Positions 26,319 to 36,525 are shown, numbered from the stretch's first letter. The stretch is DNA of 64,000 nucleotides from Streptococcus oralis (GCF_001983955.1 NZ_CP019562.1:1178001-1242000); one strand, 5' to 3'. Made by a program: numbers and translations. Notes: generated by a model from the sequence alone, not told the origin.

Positions 26319-27902
26319 TTATAAAACAATAATCTGATCAAACTCTTCCAATATTTCTGGATTTTGATCATGAGTAATGACAATAACAATTGCATCTTTA
26401 ATGGATAGAATGTAATCCATTATTTCTTTTGCTTTTATTGGATCAAGGTTACTTGTAGGTTCGTCAAATATATAAACTGAATATGTTTTGACTAAAAACC
26501 TAGCTAAATCAATTCGTTGCTTTTCTCCTTCTGAAATGATTTGGTTTGATTGAGCTAGGTTTTTACGAAGAAAGTCTTCATTAAAACCTAAGGATTTTCT
26601 TAATTTTTCAGTTAAATGAAGGTTTCTAGCCAATTTGATATTCTCTAGAATATTGCCTTCAATAAGAAAGTCATTTTTTTGCACAAACGCAATATCTTTA
26701 TATAACTCGTCTGAGGGAATATCAATATTCTGTTTTCCGTTGATTTTTATTTCTCCATCATAAAGATTTTTGGGATAATAATTTAGTATTAATTTTACTA
26801 AAGTTGTTTTCCCAGCTCCTGAAGCACCTATAATTGCATAGCGCTTGCCTTTTTTAAATTCATAGGAAAAATGATCAAATAATATTTTATTTTCAATTTC
26901 ATAATGTAATTGGCTAATAGAAATGGTCGAAATGTTATCACAATCAATTGTACTTGTTTTATGGGAAGTTCCATGATTTGTCTCATATAGATTTTCTTGG
27001 ATATTATCAATAATGGACTTGCTACTGCTGATTAAATTTTTATTGTAAAGAATAGATTGTAATGGAGCAAAAACACCGTTTAATAATTGAATACTTGCTA
27101 CTAGTAATCCAATAGTCAGTAAGTTATTTCTTACAAAAAAGATACCAGCGACCATACAGGATAGTTGAGAGCCAAAACTTAGTAAAATTCCAGTAGTTGA
27201 AGCTAAGTCTTTTAAGAATTGATATGTTTTTCTGGACTCTTCAAATTCTAAACTGATTCCCTGAATTTTTTCTTGGGTCCAGCTTTGAATATTTAATAAC
27301 TTAATTTGTTCAAAACCATTAATAAAGTTTGTCATTTTTGACAAATAGTGATTATTTTGTAGAGAATAATTATTTGTTGATTTAGTCATTAACTTTCCAG
27401 GAATTTGTGATAGGAAAACCGTTATACTCGACAATAAAAGGAAGACTAATGCTAATCGCCATTCTATATAAATAATAGCAACCACACTCATGATAAGGCT
27501 CCCTAAATTTGCAATTAGAGAGATTTTAGGGATTAATAAATTTTCTTGAATAAGGTCACTGTTTTTGGTGATATTATTTAAGAAATCTGAATGGTTACGG
27601 TTGTCAATTTGGTTAAATTCACGCGATAAATAATGTAATAAGAGACGCCTTTTTAGATCTAAAATAACTTTTTTTACATATTCGTTTTTAAGATAGGAAT
27701 AGGAAGAAGAAATCAAGAACCACAGTAAAATCGAACCTACAGAAATAGTGATATGAAAGAGTAATCCACTATTTGAATTAGATATACTATCAAGTATTCT
27801 TCCTAATTGCAGAGAGAAGAATGTCATTAAAAGAGCACTTGTCAAACTTAATAAAATAATCAAGAAGTATAGTAATTTATATTGTTTCATAATCTGGTTC
27901 AT
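26319..27902 (-). CDS. ABC exporter (fused membrane and ATPase domains)
   Basis: 527 aa. Residues 1-300 hold about six membrane helices; the ATPase domain has Walker A GASGAGKTT, signature ISEGEKQR, Walker B VYIFDEPTSNLD and H-loop ITHDQ. There is no N-terminal C39 peptidase, consistent with leader removal by the separate M16 protease. ATG at 27902 has AAGGAG. It is the first gene of the RiPP transcription unit and probably exports the finished product. Confidence 0.9.
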   Translation of the reverse strand: MNQIMKQYKLLYFLIILLSLTSALLMTFFSLQLGRILDSISNSNSGLLFHITISVGSILLWFLISSSYSYLKNEYVKKVILDLKRRLLLHYLSREFNQIDNRNHSDFLNNITKNSDLIQENLLIPKISLIANLGSLIMSVVAIIYIEWRLALVFLLLSSITVFLSQIPGKLMTKSTNNYSLQNNHYLSKMTNFINGFEQIKLLNIQSWTQEKIQGISLEFEESRKTYQFLKDLASTTGILLSFGSQLSCMVAGIFFVRNNLLTIGLLVASIQLLNGVFAPLQSILYNKNLISSSKSIIDNIQENLYETNHGTSHKTSTIDCDNISTISISQLHYEIENKILFDHFSYEFKKGKRYAIIGASGAGKTTLVKLILNYYPKNLYDGEIKINGKQNIDIPSDELYKDIAFVQKNDFLIEGNILENIKLARNLHLTEKLRKSLGFNEDFLRKNLAQSNQIISEGEKQRIDLARFLVKTYSVYIFDEPTSNLDPIKAKEIMDYILSIKDAIVIVITHDQNPEILEEFDQIIVL

Positions 27903-28232
27903 ATCTTACTCCTTAAGTAACTCTGATGAGAATATTATAATCCAAATATGAAAATCAGAAACAAACTTCCCGTATTTGGGACGCAATGAATAGTTTACAC
28001 TAAATATAAAAAAATTATAAAATAATTATTTTTTAAAATAAGAGGAGAACTCATATTTTTATTTAACAATGAATATATCACACTAAACCAGATAGAATAT
28101 ACAAGTTAATTTGTACCGAAATTACTATATATTATAAGAAAAATAGAAACTCTAAAGCATTCTGTACACTTTAATTTTAATTCATCTCTTTTTGTTTCTA
28201 ATACAGAGTATTGAGACTGGATTATAAGCACA
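27903..28232 (-). promoter_or_regulatory. Upstream region of the RiPP operon
   Basis: No gene seen. A TATAAT lies at 27939-27934 on the minus strand with a poor -35 (TTTCTG), so activation is likely needed. A TTCCCGTATTTGGGA dyad at about 27968-27982 just upstream is a candidate Rgg site. The rest is AT-rich. Confidence 0.45.
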
Positions 28233-28235
28233 TCA

Positions 28236-28272
28236 ACAAAAAACTCTATTCAAACCTACCTTTGAATAAAGT
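28236..28272 (-). terminator. Terminator of the conjugation operon
   Basis: ACTTTATTCAAA pairs with TTTGAATAGAGT (one G-T) around a 6-nt loop and is followed by TTTTTTG on the minus strand, just after the last gene at 28293. Confidence 0.88.
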
Positions 28273-28292
28273 CTTTTGACAATCTAAAAAGT

Positions 28293-28589
28293 TCACATTT
28301 TTTTCTTATTTATGGAGTTAATGAAGCGCCAACTGAATCCTAGAACCAACATCAGATTGATGAAAAGGTACACAGCCGTATAACTAGTTAAACCATGTTG
28401 TCTGATATCATCAAAATATAAACTAGGTTCAGTAAAGAACAAATAAATTCCATAGACCTCTACGAAAATAAGAAAACTGACAAAACCAATAAGGAAAAGT
28501 CCACTTGCAATAAGAAAGAGTCTCCATAAAAGAATGAGAATTCCTCCTACTGCTAGAAAAATTACTGGGATAAGGAGTAAATCATTCAT
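28293..28589 (-). CDS. Small membrane protein, end of conjugation operon
   Basis: 98 aa from the ATG at 28589 (AAGGAG upstream). Three hydrophobic segments: about 4-24, 29-52 and 72-90. I recognise no family. It is the last gene of the conjugation operon, followed by a strong terminator. Confidence 0.65.
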   Translation of the reverse strand: MNDLLLIPVIFLAVGGILILLWRLFLIASGLFLIGFVSFLIFVEVYGIYLFFTEPSLYFDDIRQHGLTSYTAVYLFINLMLVLGFSWRFINSINKKKM

Positions 28590-28602
28590 GACTTTCTCCT
28601 TC

Positions 28603-28887
28603 CTAATCAATCAACTGACGATAATGGGTGGCAAGAGAATAATCAAACTCTTCTAATTTTTGAACTAAGTCCAAATACTCCTCTTTCTCATGTTCTTCAA
28701 AGTCCACATCTCGATGATTCTGAAGAGCGATTTCCAATTGGCTAGTGAGTTCTCGTATAGAAAAGCTGTAATCGCCTGTCACCTCCTCATAATGTTCCTT
28801 TAATTCCTTGTAGGCATTGTATTCTTCAGGTGTTTGAAATCCCTGTACCAAGGCCTCTTCTAATTGATAATAGGTATCTTCCATCAT
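28603..28887 (-). CDS. Small acidic ICE protein, unknown function
   Basis: 94 aa, acidic and helical (YQLEEALVQGFQTPEEYNAYKELKEHYEEVTGDYSF), no known domain. It lies between the methylase-helicase and the small membrane protein in the conjugation operon. Confidence 0.65.
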   Translation of the reverse strand: MMEDTYYQLEEALVQGFQTPEEYNAYKELKEHYEEVTGDYSFSIRELTSQLEIALQNHRDVDFEEHEKEEYLDLVQKLEEFDYSLATHYRQLID

Positions 28888-28961
28888 AATCGTTACCTCA
28901 TTTCTTTCTATCTTTATTTTACCGCGCTTTTCTTTTCTTGTCCGCTATTTATATATATTTT

Positions 28962-31900
28962 TTAATCTAATTCAAAAGAAAGTTGTTCTTGCTTTTCTTT
29001 TCCTTTTTCGTAGAATTGTCTTAAGGCCTGATCAATAATATCTAAATCCGTTTCTGTTTCAATCAATGGCGCGAGTACATCGTATTCGGCCTTTTTAGTT
29101 TGATACTCCTCTTCCTTTGGAAAATTTTTCTCAATTTCTACTTTAGCAGTAGTCCATTTATCCTTTAATTCATCCAATAGGTTCTGTGTTTTTACTTGGT
29201 CCTCTTTAATGTGATCAATCGTATGCTGAAGCCTTTGAATTGTCCCCAAAGGAGAATACAAATCTAAACTGACAGAATACTGATTTTCTCCTACAATCTT
29301 AACAGAGAAGGTTTCAGGAAGAGGTTGATTTGTTGGAAGACTAAGCATTTTAATGTCAAATCCTCGATAGCTTGCTAGGGTTCGAAATTCTTTGCTGTCA
29401 GCTTGATTATGACGGATAAGACGGTGTAGGGATTCCCCTGCTTCAGATCGTTGATCAAAAGCTTGCTTACCTACCGTCATAGAAAATGCCTGGTCTTTCG
29501 ACATTTCAGACTGTTGAATGTCGCCTTCATACTTGCTTAATCGTTTCTCAAGAATGGGCATATTTTCTTCACAGTAGGAGATTGTATGACGATAGTGATC
29601 CTTGCTGCGCTGAAAGGCGCGTCTTTGATTTTCTAATAGAGTTAGATCATTCTCTAGTTCCATCTTATATTTGAGATAAGGATTACCTGTTGCTAGTGCC
29701 TTAAAATCAGAAGCTGTCATGGTCTGCTCATCAATATCTTCTGCAGCACGAATCGGCTCCTTAGAAGTCATAATCTGCTTAATATAACGGAGTTTGTTCT
29801 CCTGAGTTGCCCATAGATAATTATCAAACGAACCTTTGGTAATATAGTGGTAAATATCCACTTCCTTGTTTTCATTTCCCTGTCGGATAATCCGTCCATT
29901 GCGTTGCTGAATATCACTTGGTCTCCACGGTACATCCAGGTGATGAACTGCTTTCATCTTGCTCTGAACATTTAAACCTGTTCCTCCTTTTTCAGTTGAA
30001 GCAAGGAGAATCCGCACCTCTCCTGCATTGACTTTTCGAGACAAACTATTCTTCTTTTCATCACTATTGGCATCATGTACAAAGGCAATTTCTTTACTAG
30101 GGACTCCTCTATCAACTAATAAAGCCTTTATTTCAGAATAGACATCAAAGCCATTATCCTTTTTCTTAGGTGTGCCAATATCTGAAAAAATCATCTGAGT
30201 AGCCTTATTTTCCATTCCCTCACGATAAATTCTCTCAACATTATCCACTACCTGAAGCAGTTTATGATTGTCTGCTAGACTATAGCTAGAGTCCAATAAA
30301 CGCATATCAATAGCTAGTTTTCGTGCCTCACCCGTAATTTTTAACATGTTATCCTGGCTTGGATCAACTGTTCCACATTTAACCGCATCTGACCTCATAA
30401 CTAATTCTTCTAAATAGAGTTTCTGGTTTTCAGTTAACTCACTCTCAATAGGGATAATATGAGCTTCTGGAACAGGTAAATCCAACATATCTTGTGTTTG
30501 AATGTCGGCTGTTTCTTTATAGATTTTCATCAACTCAGGAAGATTGACAAATTTTTTAAATCGCTTCTTAGGTTGGTACTTATCCCCTGTAGGAGCTAAT
30601 TCCATAGAGTTTTGAATTTCTCCAAAAGCACCTACCCAAGAGTCAAAATAATCAACTTGATAACGTTTTAAGATATCTGGTTGAATATAGTTCATCATAG
30701 TATATAACTCACTAATAGAATTGGAAACAGGTGTTCCTGTCGCAAAGACAATATTTTTAAAATCATGTTCTTCCTGAATCTGTCGAACCTTCATTTCCAT
30801 ATCCACATTCTTCTTAGACGTTGTATTGGTAATCCCTGCTACATTCCCAAGTCCAGTAATTGGACGAATATTTTTAAAGTGATGTGCTTCATCCACAAAG
30901 AGAAAATCAATTCCTAGATTTTCAAAATCAATAAAGCTATCACGATTGAAGCGTTGGAGTTCTTCCAATTGTTTCTCTAGACCACTTATTGATTGCTCTG
31001 CTTCTTTAACGGTATACTTATTTTCAGAATGTGTTTTAATCTCTCGTAGTTCATTAAGTTTATCCTCTATATAGTTCATCTGTCTTTCCTTACTGACAGG
31101 GATTTTTTCAAATTGAGAATCCCCAATGACAATGGCATCGTAATCTCCTGTAATAATACGGGACACAAATTGTTTTCTTCTCGCCTTCACAAAATCTTTC
31201 TTAGTGGTCACAAAGACTTTTTTAGTCGGGAAAAATTTCATGATTTCTTGGCCAAACTGAGCAGACAAACTAGAGGGCACCACATACAAGGGCTTATGAA
31301 CCATCCCCAACTCCTTTAATTTAAACCCAGCACCAAGCATTGTCAAGGTCTTTCCTGAACCTACCTCATGAGCTAATAAGGCTCTTTTTTCTTCTACGAT
31401 TCTTTGAATAGCATTCTCTTTGTGAGGACGAAGACTGATGTTTTGTGCTAAGCCATCAATGACTAGATGGCTACCGTCATACTCTCGACTAACCGTTCGA
31501 TTATAAAGACGATTATAACTTTCTTCGATAACTTGTTGGACTTCTGGATACCGTGAGACAAAGTCTTGAAAGTGCTCTTGTAAATGCTGCTCTTTTGCTC
31601 TTAGAACAGAGGTTTTTTCCAAATCTGTGATGGTCTTTTTCTTTTCTCCTTCCGTAACAGTCATAGTAATCGTCGGTTGGTTTGAATTTAGTAAATTCTC
31701 AAAAACCTTTCTTCCTGTATCATAACGTGACCCACTGACTCCAAGACTACTATCTTTGGCACTTGGATAGCGATAAGCAAATGATGTCCTTAAATGAACC
31801 TGGCCATCGACAGGATTCACTTCAATGACTTGTTCAACATCTGGCGAAGACAATTCAAATTCACGATTGGTAAAACATTCAAAGGCAAATTTACCATAAA

Positions 31901-34900
31901 CGGATTGAGGAATCCAACGTGACCCTATTTTAAACTCAATATCTGCCAGATGAATCCGTGGAGGGCGAACAGATTCTAACAAATCTAAAGCATGGTTCCA
32001 ATCATATTCTTGGTTGTTTTCCTCTACTAATAGTTGAACTACTTCTATCTTGTTGAGAATATCTCCTGATAAAAACTGGTTCTTAGAAAGATATTTTCTT
32101 TCTCCTCTTAAATAGCTTTCTGGATCCATTAAAATCTGGTCACCTAACTCATCTAAAATAGCAGCTTGGCTATGTTCAGGGTAAATTGATACCATATAGT
32201 CTAAATCAACCCCTCTACCATCCGATAAACTAGAGTTTAAGGCATCTAGAGCCGTTGAAACTCTTGCAATCACTCTCTCTGGTCTAACCAATGCTTTCTC
32301 AAAAGCTAAAGATTTTTTATATTTCACTTTCTGGTCTTTAGAATCAATATACTCATCTTCCAAACTAGCTAGTAAGGAATACTTATCGTCACTATCAAAT
32401 AAGTTCCGATTGATTGAGGCATTCAAGTATCCAAATTGACTTACAAAGCGGTCATAGTCATGATTGAGTTTACTAAGTAATACCTGAAAATCTGTCCGAC
32501 TATAATCTTGATGACGTTGAATTTTAATTAAGGATTGATAGGTCTCTCTCAAATCAACCATGCCCTTAATACGACTAATATCCTTATCCGATAAGGGGCT
32601 TTCATAAAAGACAGTTTTTTTGAACAGTCCCTTATATTTCCCTCTTTTACTCGCTTCTTCTGACTTGTAAACATCTAGTGCTTCCTCATCTGTCAAATGA
32701 AGTTGAACGAATCGGTCTATTTTATGTTCAGACAAAGAACTGTCCCATGCTTTAAAATCTCCCTTCTCATCTACATAATAACTAATTTCGTCTACTTTTG
32801 AACTTTTCCGAATGCCATGCGTATCTCGGTAATAAATTTGATTTCCCTCATATCCAAAAGAATAGAGCGCTAAGTTCTCACGTATACGACTTGGGATAGA
32901 ATTATCCACTTCTTCTTGGATAAAAACAGGTGCTTTCAAAGAATTGTCAATTGGTTTAGGTGCTTCCACATTCTCTAATGATTCCATAATGTCAGTAGCT
33001 AATGTTTCTGATACCCCCTTAACATTGAGGGTTCCTCCATTAAAATTACGTACTTCATATTCACCCAAAACTTGTGTGTTGTATTTCCCATCAAAATAAG
33101 GATTGATCCAGACACGCTTATCCTCCTCAAACGGAATAGAACCACTAAAAACAAGTTCCTCTTCATTAAGATTCTTTGCTTGATCCTTTTGAAAGAAGAG
33201 GAGGTCTGTGGTCACTCGAGTACCTGCAATCTTTTTAAAAGCTGTATCCGGCAAACGAACTCCCCCTAAAAAATGAGTATTGGTTTTAATCTCTTGTAAA
33301 ACATTATCTGTCCGTTTATCCATTGTCCCGATAGATGAGATAATCGACACTTGTCCTCCGTCTCTTACTAAATCAAGTGAGTGTTTGACAAAGTAATCAT
33401 GAATCATATAAGGTTTATCATAGTTTTTATCGGCAATGCGAAAATTTCCAAAAGGAACATTCGTTAAGACTAAATCAAAACTATTATTTTGATAGGGAAC
33501 TTCTTCAAATCCTCGCACTTCAATATGGGTATTGGGATGTAGTTGTTTTGCGATTGCGCCTGTCACACTGTCTAATTCAACCCCATAGAGTTCTGATTTA
33601 TCTCGTATACTTCTAGGCATAGCCGCAAAGAAGTTCCCAGTACCCATAGAAGGATCTAAAATCCTTCCTCCCTCAAAGCCGTCGTCCACTAATTTTTGCC
33701 AAATCTGGCGAATAATCATTGGGTCTGTATAATAGGCTGTGAGAGAACTTTGTTTCATAGTGGAGTACTCTGATTTACTTACTAAACTCTTAAGAGTTAA
33801 ACGTTCTGTTTCATACTTTGGATTGAGTTCATCGAAAAATTCATTGGCAAGACCACCCCATCCAACATACTTAGCTAGTAGTTCTTGTTCTTCTGGATTC
33901 GCTTGTCGTCCCTCTTTTTCTAATCTTTTAACAAGGTCAATTGCGGCGATATTCGTTTCAATTTTTTCTCGATTTGTCTTAGGGTAAAAGTCCTCTAAAT
34001 CATCTGGAAAAACAAAATCTAGAACAGGGACATCCGTCTCTTCTATGCCTACAATAAGCGTTTCTGTTTCCTTATCCTTTTCATTTTCTTCTTCCAGATA
34101 GGAAAACAAATCTATTTCCTGACTTTCACTTGATGAATCAATCTCAATCTCTGAATCTTCTTTTTCAAGTTCTACGAGAGATAAGGCTTGTTCAATCTCT
34201 TCCAAACTGTTCAAGTATAAGATAGGGTTCTCTTCAAATAACTGGTTGGAATCATTGAATAGCTCTAGGCGAACTAAGTCATTTAACTGTGCATTTTCAA
34301 TCGAAACCAACTGAAATACTTGTCCTTTATAACTTACTTGTGAACCGATTGGATATTCCCTCAAAGCTTCTTCTACAATTTTATCGACATTAGAAAAGGA
34401 GTTCGTTTCTTCCGTTTCCTGTTCAATATCACTTGAAGGAGATAAGGATTCCTCTACTTGCTTAGACTTTTCTCTTATAGCCTTTACTTCATCAAAATGA
34501 GTAATAATCTTCAGCTTTTGTGTCAGTGGAAGTTGTTGGTAGTTTTCTTCATGATGGACAAGATTCGTAACGGTATCTAAAGTAGCCATCAATTCTGAAC
34601 CCAAATAGGCTAGAACCTCTCCTTCTTTTTCTTCAAAATGAATCTCAAGAATCTCTTTTTTTAGTTCTTTGGAATCAACCATTAGAAGAAACTCCTCTAT
34701 ATCTCTACTAATGCGGTCAGATAGATTATTCGCAACCCGATAGACATTGACTAAATTGACATCCTGTTTCTGATGACATACAAGCTCACTTAATGGTGTT
34801 AGCTTCTCTTTTTCAGATTGGATATAAAATCGAGTGGAAAGGTTATAGGTTGCGACTTCTAGCACCAAGTTTTTCTCAAAATTACTTAATTGAGATAATT

Positions 34901-35174
34901 TACTTAGACCTGCTTGTCCAAAATTTCTTGTGTAACTTTCTAAATCTTGGTCATTATTTTCAGAACTAGCCTCTAGGAAAGAAATAATATCTTGATGAAA
35001 CGAATAGACATGAGGTATCTCTTCTATCTTGCACTCTTCAGCCAAAAAACTCTCTACCAGGTCCTGCCATTTCTCATCAAAATGTTGCGCCTGATAGCGA
35101 AGAAATAGGTCCATTTTCTCCCTATCTTTTGGAATTGTTCCACGAAACATTGCCAATAATTGCATTACTTCCAT
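28962..35174 (-). CDS. Giant methylase/SNF2-like helicase of Tn5252-type ICEs
   Basis: 2070 aa from the ATG at 35174 (AAAGGAG upstream). In order: a helical N-terminal region; an N6-adenine methylase-like domain with LDPSMGTGNFFAAMP (SAM site) and LTNVPFGNF in place of NPPF; a long linker; an SF2/SNF2 helicase with HEVGSGKTLTM (Walker A), DEAHHF, ATGTPVSNS and the C-terminal GGTGLNVQ and QRNGRIIRQG motifs; and a coiled-coil tail. Such proteins are a hallmark of this ICE family and may protect incoming ICE DNA; the activity is not established. Confidence 0.9.
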   Translation of the reverse strand: MEVMQLLAMFRGTIPKDREKMDLFLRYQAQHFDEKWQDLVESFLAEECKIEEIPHVYSFHQDIISFLEASSENNDQDLESYTRNFGQAGLSKLSQLSNFEKNLVLEVATYNLSTRFYIQSEKEKLTPLSELVCHQKQDVNLVNVYRVANNLSDRISRDIEEFLLMVDSKELKKEILEIHFEEKEGEVLAYLGSELMATLDTVTNLVHHEENYQQLPLTQKLKIITHFDEVKAIREKSKQVEESLSPSSDIEQETEETNSFSNVDKIVEEALREYPIGSQVSYKGQVFQLVSIENAQLNDLVRLELFNDSNQLFEENPILYLNSLEEIEQALSLVELEKEDSEIEIDSSSESQEIDLFSYLEEENEKDKETETLIVGIEETDVPVLDFVFPDDLEDFYPKTNREKIETNIAAIDLVKRLEKEGRQANPEEQELLAKYVGWGGLANEFFDELNPKYETERLTLKSLVSKSEYSTMKQSSLTAYYTDPMIIRQIWQKLVDDGFEGGRILDPSMGTGNFFAAMPRSIRDKSELYGVELDSVTGAIAKQLHPNTHIEVRGFEEVPYQNNSFDLVLTNVPFGNFRIADKNYDKPYMIHDYFVKHSLDLVRDGGQVSIISSIGTMDKRTDNVLQEIKTNTHFLGGVRLPDTAFKKIAGTRVTTDLLFFQKDQAKNLNEEELVFSGSIPFEEDKRVWINPYFDGKYNTQVLGEYEVRNFNGGTLNVKGVSETLATDIMESLENVEAPKPIDNSLKAPVFIQEEVDNSIPSRIRENLALYSFGYEGNQIYYRDTHGIRKSSKVDEISYYVDEKGDFKAWDSSLSEHKIDRFVQLHLTDEEALDVYKSEEASKRGKYKGLFKKTVFYESPLSDKDISRIKGMVDLRETYQSLIKIQRHQDYSRTDFQVLLSKLNHDYDRFVSQFGYLNASINRNLFDSDDKYSLLASLEDEYIDSKDQKVKYKKSLAFEKALVRPERVIARVSTALDALNSSLSDGRGVDLDYMVSIYPEHSQAAILDELGDQILMDPESYLRGERKYLSKNQFLSGDILNKIEVVQLLVEENNQEYDWNHALDLLESVRPPRIHLADIEFKIGSRWIPQSVYGKFAFECFTNREFELSSPDVEQVIEVNPVDGQVHLRTSFAYRYPSAKDSSLGVSGSRYDTGRKVFENLLNSNQPTITMTVTEGEKKKTITDLEKTSVLRAKEQHLQEHFQDFVSRYPEVQQVIEESYNRLYNRTVSREYDGSHLVIDGLAQNISLRPHKENAIQRIVEEKRALLAHEVGSGKTLTMLGAGFKLKELGMVHKPLYVVPSSLSAQFGQEIMKFFPTKKVFVTTKKDFVKARRKQFVSRIITGDYDAIVIGDSQFEKIPVSKERQMNYIEDKLNELREIKTHSENKYTVKEAEQSISGLEKQLEELQRFNRDSFIDFENLGIDFLFVDEAHHFKNIRPITGLGNVAGITNTTSKKNVDMEMKVRQIQEEHDFKNIVFATGTPVSNSISELYTMMNYIQPDILKRYQVDYFDSWVGAFGEIQNSMELAPTGDKYQPKKRFKKFVNLPELMKIYKETADIQTQDMLDLPVPEAHIIPIESELTENQKLYLEELVMRSDAVKCGTVDPSQDNMLKITGEARKLAIDMRLLDSSYSLADNHKLLQVVDNVERIYREGMENKATQMIFSDIGTPKKKDNGFDVYSEIKALLVDRGVPSKEIAFVHDANSDEKKNSLSRKVNAGEVRILLASTEKGGTGLNVQSKMKAVHHLDVPWRPSDIQQRNGRIIRQGNENKEVDIYHYITKGSFDNYLWATQENKLRYIKQIMTSKEPIRAAEDIDEQTMTASDFKALATGNPYLKYKMELENDLTLLENQRRAFQRSKDHYRHTISYCEENMPILEKRLSKYEGDIQQSEMSKDQAFSMTVGKQAFDQRSEAGESLHRLIRHNQADSKEFRTLASYRGFDIKMLSLPTNQPLPETFSVKIVGENQYSVSLDLYSPLGTIQRLQHTIDHIKEDQVKTQNLLDELKDKWTTAKVEIEKNFPKEEEYQTKKAEYDVLAPLIETETDLDIIDQALRQFYEKGKEKQEQLSFELD

Positions 35175-35221
35175 ACTCGCTCCTTTCATCTATACGAAAA
35201 TAGGAGAATCACATGATTCCC

Positions 35222-35632
35222 CTACAACTCTATCTCCATTTCAACCTCTTGAGGACTGGTTTCTAAATCACTAGACAAAAGAGAAACGGCATCTGTTCTC
35301 ATGTAGTAAGTATATAAGTCTTCAAGGTCTTGTTGGTTTTCAATCCCTGTTTCAATACTAATCAGAGCCTGTATAAATTCCTTGTAGTGACTCTCCATCA
35401 TATCTGAAATCTTTTGTTTCATTTCCATAAATACTGAAGACGGTTCAGTTATACTTGTTTGGTCTATGTCTTGTAAATCCTTTTCTAAGGGATTGGTTCC
35501 TTCTTCTACTTCCACTAAGTCTGAACGACCATCACCATCAGAATCTGCGCTAAGAGGATTGGTTCCTAGCGCCAATTCTTGAGCATCAGTTAGTCCATCT
35601 TGATCCGAATCACGTTGATAAATGGCTTCCAT
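35222..35632 (-). CDS. Ca-binding-repeat protein (thrombospondin type 3-like)
   Basis: 136 aa. Two Asp-rich calcium loops close to the N-terminus (DSDQDGLTDAQELALGTNP and DSDGDGRSDLVEVEEGTNP) match thrombospondin type-3/dockerin-like repeats, normally found outside cells. There is no signal peptide or membrane segment. The C-terminal 80 residues are helical and acidic. It lies in the conjugation operon before the giant helicase. Confidence 0.75.
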   Translation of the reverse strand: MEAIYQRDSDQDGLTDAQELALGTNPLSADSDGDGRSDLVEVEEGTNPLEKDLQDIDQTSITEPSSVFMEMKQKISDMMESHYKEFIQALISIETGIENQQDLEDLYTYYMRTDAVSLLSSDLETSPQEVEMEIEL

Positions 35633-35782
35633 ATACTTCCTTCTTTCCTAGTTAATCTTTTTTCACTCCAATCCTACCAAATATTCCTTGAAAGAAGTAT
35701 CACAACAAAAAAGAGAACGAGCCAAAACTGCGTTCTCCTTAAAATGATAAAAATATATTTTATGCCACAAAAGATATGTAAA

Positions 35783-36358
35783 CTAATCTTTTAAATAATA
35801 AAAAAGTTCCGACGTTTGTAAATGTTTTGAGTAAATTGAAATTACTTTTTGACCTTTTGGAAATACGGTCTTTCTCTTCAAATCTAATAAAGATTGAGGA
35901 ACAATTTTCCTAGATGTCTCTTTCAATGTTAATGCTAGTATCTGTTTTCTTGTACGTAGAGCATAATCAAACTCCAAATACAAATAACGTCCTGAACCAG
36001 TTAGATGAACATGCTTTCCCAATAACTCCTCAATGGATCCTAAAACTTGTAACTTTTGCATCGTGGTTCCATCTTTTTTTATTTTCAACTCATCAATTAT
36101 GACATGTCTATTTAAACAATCATCAAAGAAACTGCCTGCACCTTTTCGGTAATCAACACCACATAGGTGCATGAAATTAGTAGGTGAAAAATGAAGTTCA
36201 ACACTTTCAATTTCCGTTTCATAATACATGATTTTGCCAACAAAGTGTTCTTTAAAAAAAGAAGCCGCAATTTGTAACTGTGTAAAAAAACGCTGAAGTT
36301 TTATTTTTTCGGTGTAATTAGGATTACGATAAACTTCAAAATTCTCCATATTTTCCAT
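35783..36358 (-). CDS. PBECR4-like nuclease-fold protein
   Basis: 191 aa from the ATG at 36358, which has GAGG five bases upstream; longer in-frame starts run through a terminator and an RNA repeat and are rejected. The central motif FSPTNFMHLCGV, followed by FFDDCLNRH and the C-terminal GQKVISIYSK, suggests the PBECR4 family (barnase/EndoU/colicin/RelE-like fold) typical of ICE and phage proteins. The gene stands behind its own promoter, a repeat-containing RNA and a terminator, which is type III toxin-antitoxin order. Confidence 0.6.
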   Translation of the reverse strand: MENMENFEVYRNPNYTEKIKLQRFFTQLQIAASFFKEHFVGKIMYYETEIESVELHFSPTNFMHLCGVDYRKGAGSFFDDCLNRHVIIDELKIKKDGTTMQKLQVLGSIEELLGKHVHLTGSGRYLYLEFDYALRTRKQILALTLKETSRKIVPQSLLDLKRKTVFPKGQKVISIYSKHLQTSELFYYLKD

Positions 36359-36369
36359 ATTTTCCTCAC

Positions 36370-36403
36370 AAAAAAGGTGGTTTACAGAGTCTGTAAGCCA
36401 CCT
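36370..36403 (-). terminator. Strong terminator before the PBECR4-like gene
   Basis: AGGTGGCTTACAGA and TGTAAACCACCT pair with one mismatch and are followed by TTTTTTG, just 11 nt before the downstream ATG. It also lies within the long conjugation operon. Confidence 0.82.
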
Positions 36404-36417
36404 AGTCAGTCGGTTTA

Positions 36418-36525
36418 TTCTGGTGTCTGCCACCGCTTGGCCCTTACGTCCAAGATTGCTATCGGATTTCGTTCTGGTGTCCGCCACCGCTTGGCCCTTA
36501 TGTCCAAGATTACTATCAGATTGAC
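36418..36525 (-). repeat. Two tandem 54-nt repeats
   Basis: Units 36418-36471 and 36472-36525 differ at about four positions. A few bases before 36418 resemble a third partial unit. The period is divisible by three, so a coding reading exists but lacks a ribosome site. Confidence 0.85.

Noticed and set aside
22704..27902. Microcin C7-type (peptide-nucleotide) cluster
   Set aside because: The precursor lacks the C-terminal Asn that MccB adenylates, and an M16 protease and PqqD-like domain point elsewhere; kept only as a distant relation.
36359..36487. N-terminal extension of the PBECR4-like protein with an 18-residue repeat
   Set aside because: It would start at a GTG inside the 54-nt repeat without a ribosome site and translate through a perfect terminator; the ATG at 36358 has GAGG.
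36418..36525. CRISPR array
   Set aside because: Only two adjacent units without spacers and no cas genes.
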